Assembly: GCA_022749755.1 (NCBI GenBank)
Contig: CM040441.1
Span: 17,609,475-17,673,474, forward strand
Direction: 5' to 3'
Source of the DNA: Azadirachta indica
Taxonomy: Eukaryota > Streptophyta > Magnoliopsida > Sapindales > Meliaceae
DNA length: 64,000 nucleotides
Shown here: piece after piece, positions 63,001 to 64,000 of the stretch
Layout of the letters: each line of letters opens with the position of its first letter
Numbering within the stretch: the first letter of the stretch is position 1
Made by a program: the position numbers and the translations under genes
The notes under the pieces: model-generated
Databases searched by the model: none
Told to the model about the DNA's origin: nothing
The model's input: the letters and a program-made list of their open reading frames with translations, nothing else

Positions 63001-63259
63001 TATTAAACAAGCCACAAAAAAGTAACCAGATTTCAAATTATTAAATAAACCATGCATGATTATAGCAGATTGGCAACTCAAAGTGAACTAAAAAATATTT
63101 GAATCTTATAATGCATCTCCAACAAGAATTATGAGACGATTGTGCAGAGATAGAAGTTGAAGTAATCTCAAAAACAAACAAAACCTGTATCATTGGATAC
63201 TTCTTCTCTGCAGGATTCAGAAACATTCCAGAGCTCGTCCTCACATTACTCTTGATTCC
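60079..63259 (-). CDS. P4H1: Prolyl 4-hydroxylase (AtP4H1-like), 3' six exons, partial
   Basis: Minus-strand exons in order are 63259-63185, 62034-61964, 61871-61820, 61714-61625, 60901-60809 and 60186-60079 (stop 60081-60079). All are GT-AG and in frame, covering 163 codons. They encode the 2-oxoglutarate/Fe(II) dioxygenase core. GIKSNVRTSSGMFLNPAEKK is followed by AIEKRISVFSQIPIENGELI, then FYKPHHDYFSDA with the HxD iron ligands. Next come FNLKRGGQRIATMLMYLSDN, VEGGETYFPM, KGDAVLFWSM, and GLDGQSDPNSLHGGCEVL with the distal His. GEKWSATKWM has the Lys that holds 2-oxoglutarate. The catalytic set is complete. Family knowledge: these ER/Golgi type II membrane enzymes hydroxylate proline in extensins and arabinogalactan proteins; P4H1 also acts on HIF-like and collagen-like peptides in vitro. 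The membrane anchor and first exons lie beyond 64000. Confidence 0.94.
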
Positions 63260-63640
63260 CTGAAAAGGAAAACAAAATATATTCAATAATCACTTTACCT
63301 ATCACTGCCACTAAAAGGAAATAATAAATTTGAAAAGAAAAACATATGTTTCATAAGTGAATCTCTATAGTAGATTTTGAATTCCAATTTTACATAAAGA
63401 GCCATCAGGAAATAGGCTGAACTGCACCTATCCAATTCTCTAAACTTTATACTATTCCTCATGTTTGTCAAAGAGAAGTTTAAACGTAAAATGGCACACC
63501 TGATATGGAAGGAGAGGAAGTGAAAAATCAAATATATTTCTAAAGGTTTTCTGTATTGGAGGCCAAATTCACGACAAAGGAAGAAGTGAAAAATCAACCC
63601 CTAAAAACCACAAGTTGGTCAATTCACTCAAAGAAAGTTG

Positions 63641-63671
<31 letters not shown>

Positions 63672-64000
63672 CATACATATACAATATTTTTATCCCAACA
63701 AAGAAACTTACTGAGGAATTACATTAAGTGCCAACTCCAATACAGAGAACTCGATAAGTAAACTCTGAATTACTAAAAGCAAGGTTAAATATTTAAAAAA
63801 TGATCAAATCTTCACAGCCAGAGAGGAAAACCAAGGTAACTTAGGCTCAAGCCATACCAACCAAAAATTGATGGATTCACACTACATTACATTGAGAGCC
63901 AGCTCCAATACCGAAAACTTGAAAAGTAAACAAATTACCAAAAGCAGGGTAAAATATTTTTCTTAAAAAAATATCTGACCACTATCGGAAGAAAGGAGAA
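63260..64000 (-). other. Intron sequence of the P4H gene
   Basis: Between exon 63185-63259 and the window edge no further P4H exon (expected to end in a Lys-Thr-Gly-Lys type segment) was found. Contains an (AT)n tract at about 63643-63666. Confidence 0.5.

Overview
The window is nuclear DNA from a eudicot plant. It is AT-rich, has large intergenic spaces and GT-AG introns, and carries plant-specific families: a RABA5-type Rab, an FBH-type bHLH and ankyrin-PGG membrane proteins. No species is claimed.

Layout, left to right. (1) 863-1516, + strand: the last three exons of a bHLH transcription factor of the AtbHLH128/129/130 (FBH) clade; the gene starts off the left edge. (2) 3982-8092, +: a complete two-exon RABA5c/ARA4-like small GTPase with a 3.45 kb intron. 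(3) 9374-10938, -: a complete six-exon pirin (cupin) gene with all four metal ligands. (4) 10939-16300: AT-rich spacer with a half-MITE and an orphan promoter-like block. (5) 16301-21570, -: a complete six-exon CMS1-like small-subunit biogenesis gene with a three-unit tandem repeat in one intron. (6) 21571-24894: spacer with a 1.36 kb fold-back element and a retroelement RNase H relic. (7) 24895-55992: two tandem copies of a 14.6-15.5 kb block. Each copy carries an ankyrin-PGG gene (A at 26481-28850, intact; B at 43125-45241, frameshifted), a convergent small ORF made of six ~29-residue repeats (b at 48080-48565, intact; a at 31352-31822, internally frameshifted), and many inverted-repeat elements. 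(8) 56052-58309, +: a third, diverged ankyrin-PGG gene (C) with a poly-Asp tract and a damaged C-terminus, then a degenerate plastid rpoB insertion and a short ankyrin relic. (9) 60079-63259, -: the last six exons of a prolyl 4-hydroxylase close to AtP4H1; the 5' end is off the right edge.

Sections 1-5 and 9 look like ordinary conserved housekeeping and regulatory genes. The accessory part is the ankyrin-PGG cluster, a family tied to defence and stress signalling at membranes (ACD6, ITN1), which is here duplicating and decaying. Unit 1 ends with a copy of gene C's upstream region, cut just before the TATA box. This implies that the ancestral order was ankyrin gene, repeat ORF, gene C, and that the duplicated block stopped inside C's promoter. 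The least explained element is the paired repeat protein a/b. I do not recognise its family.
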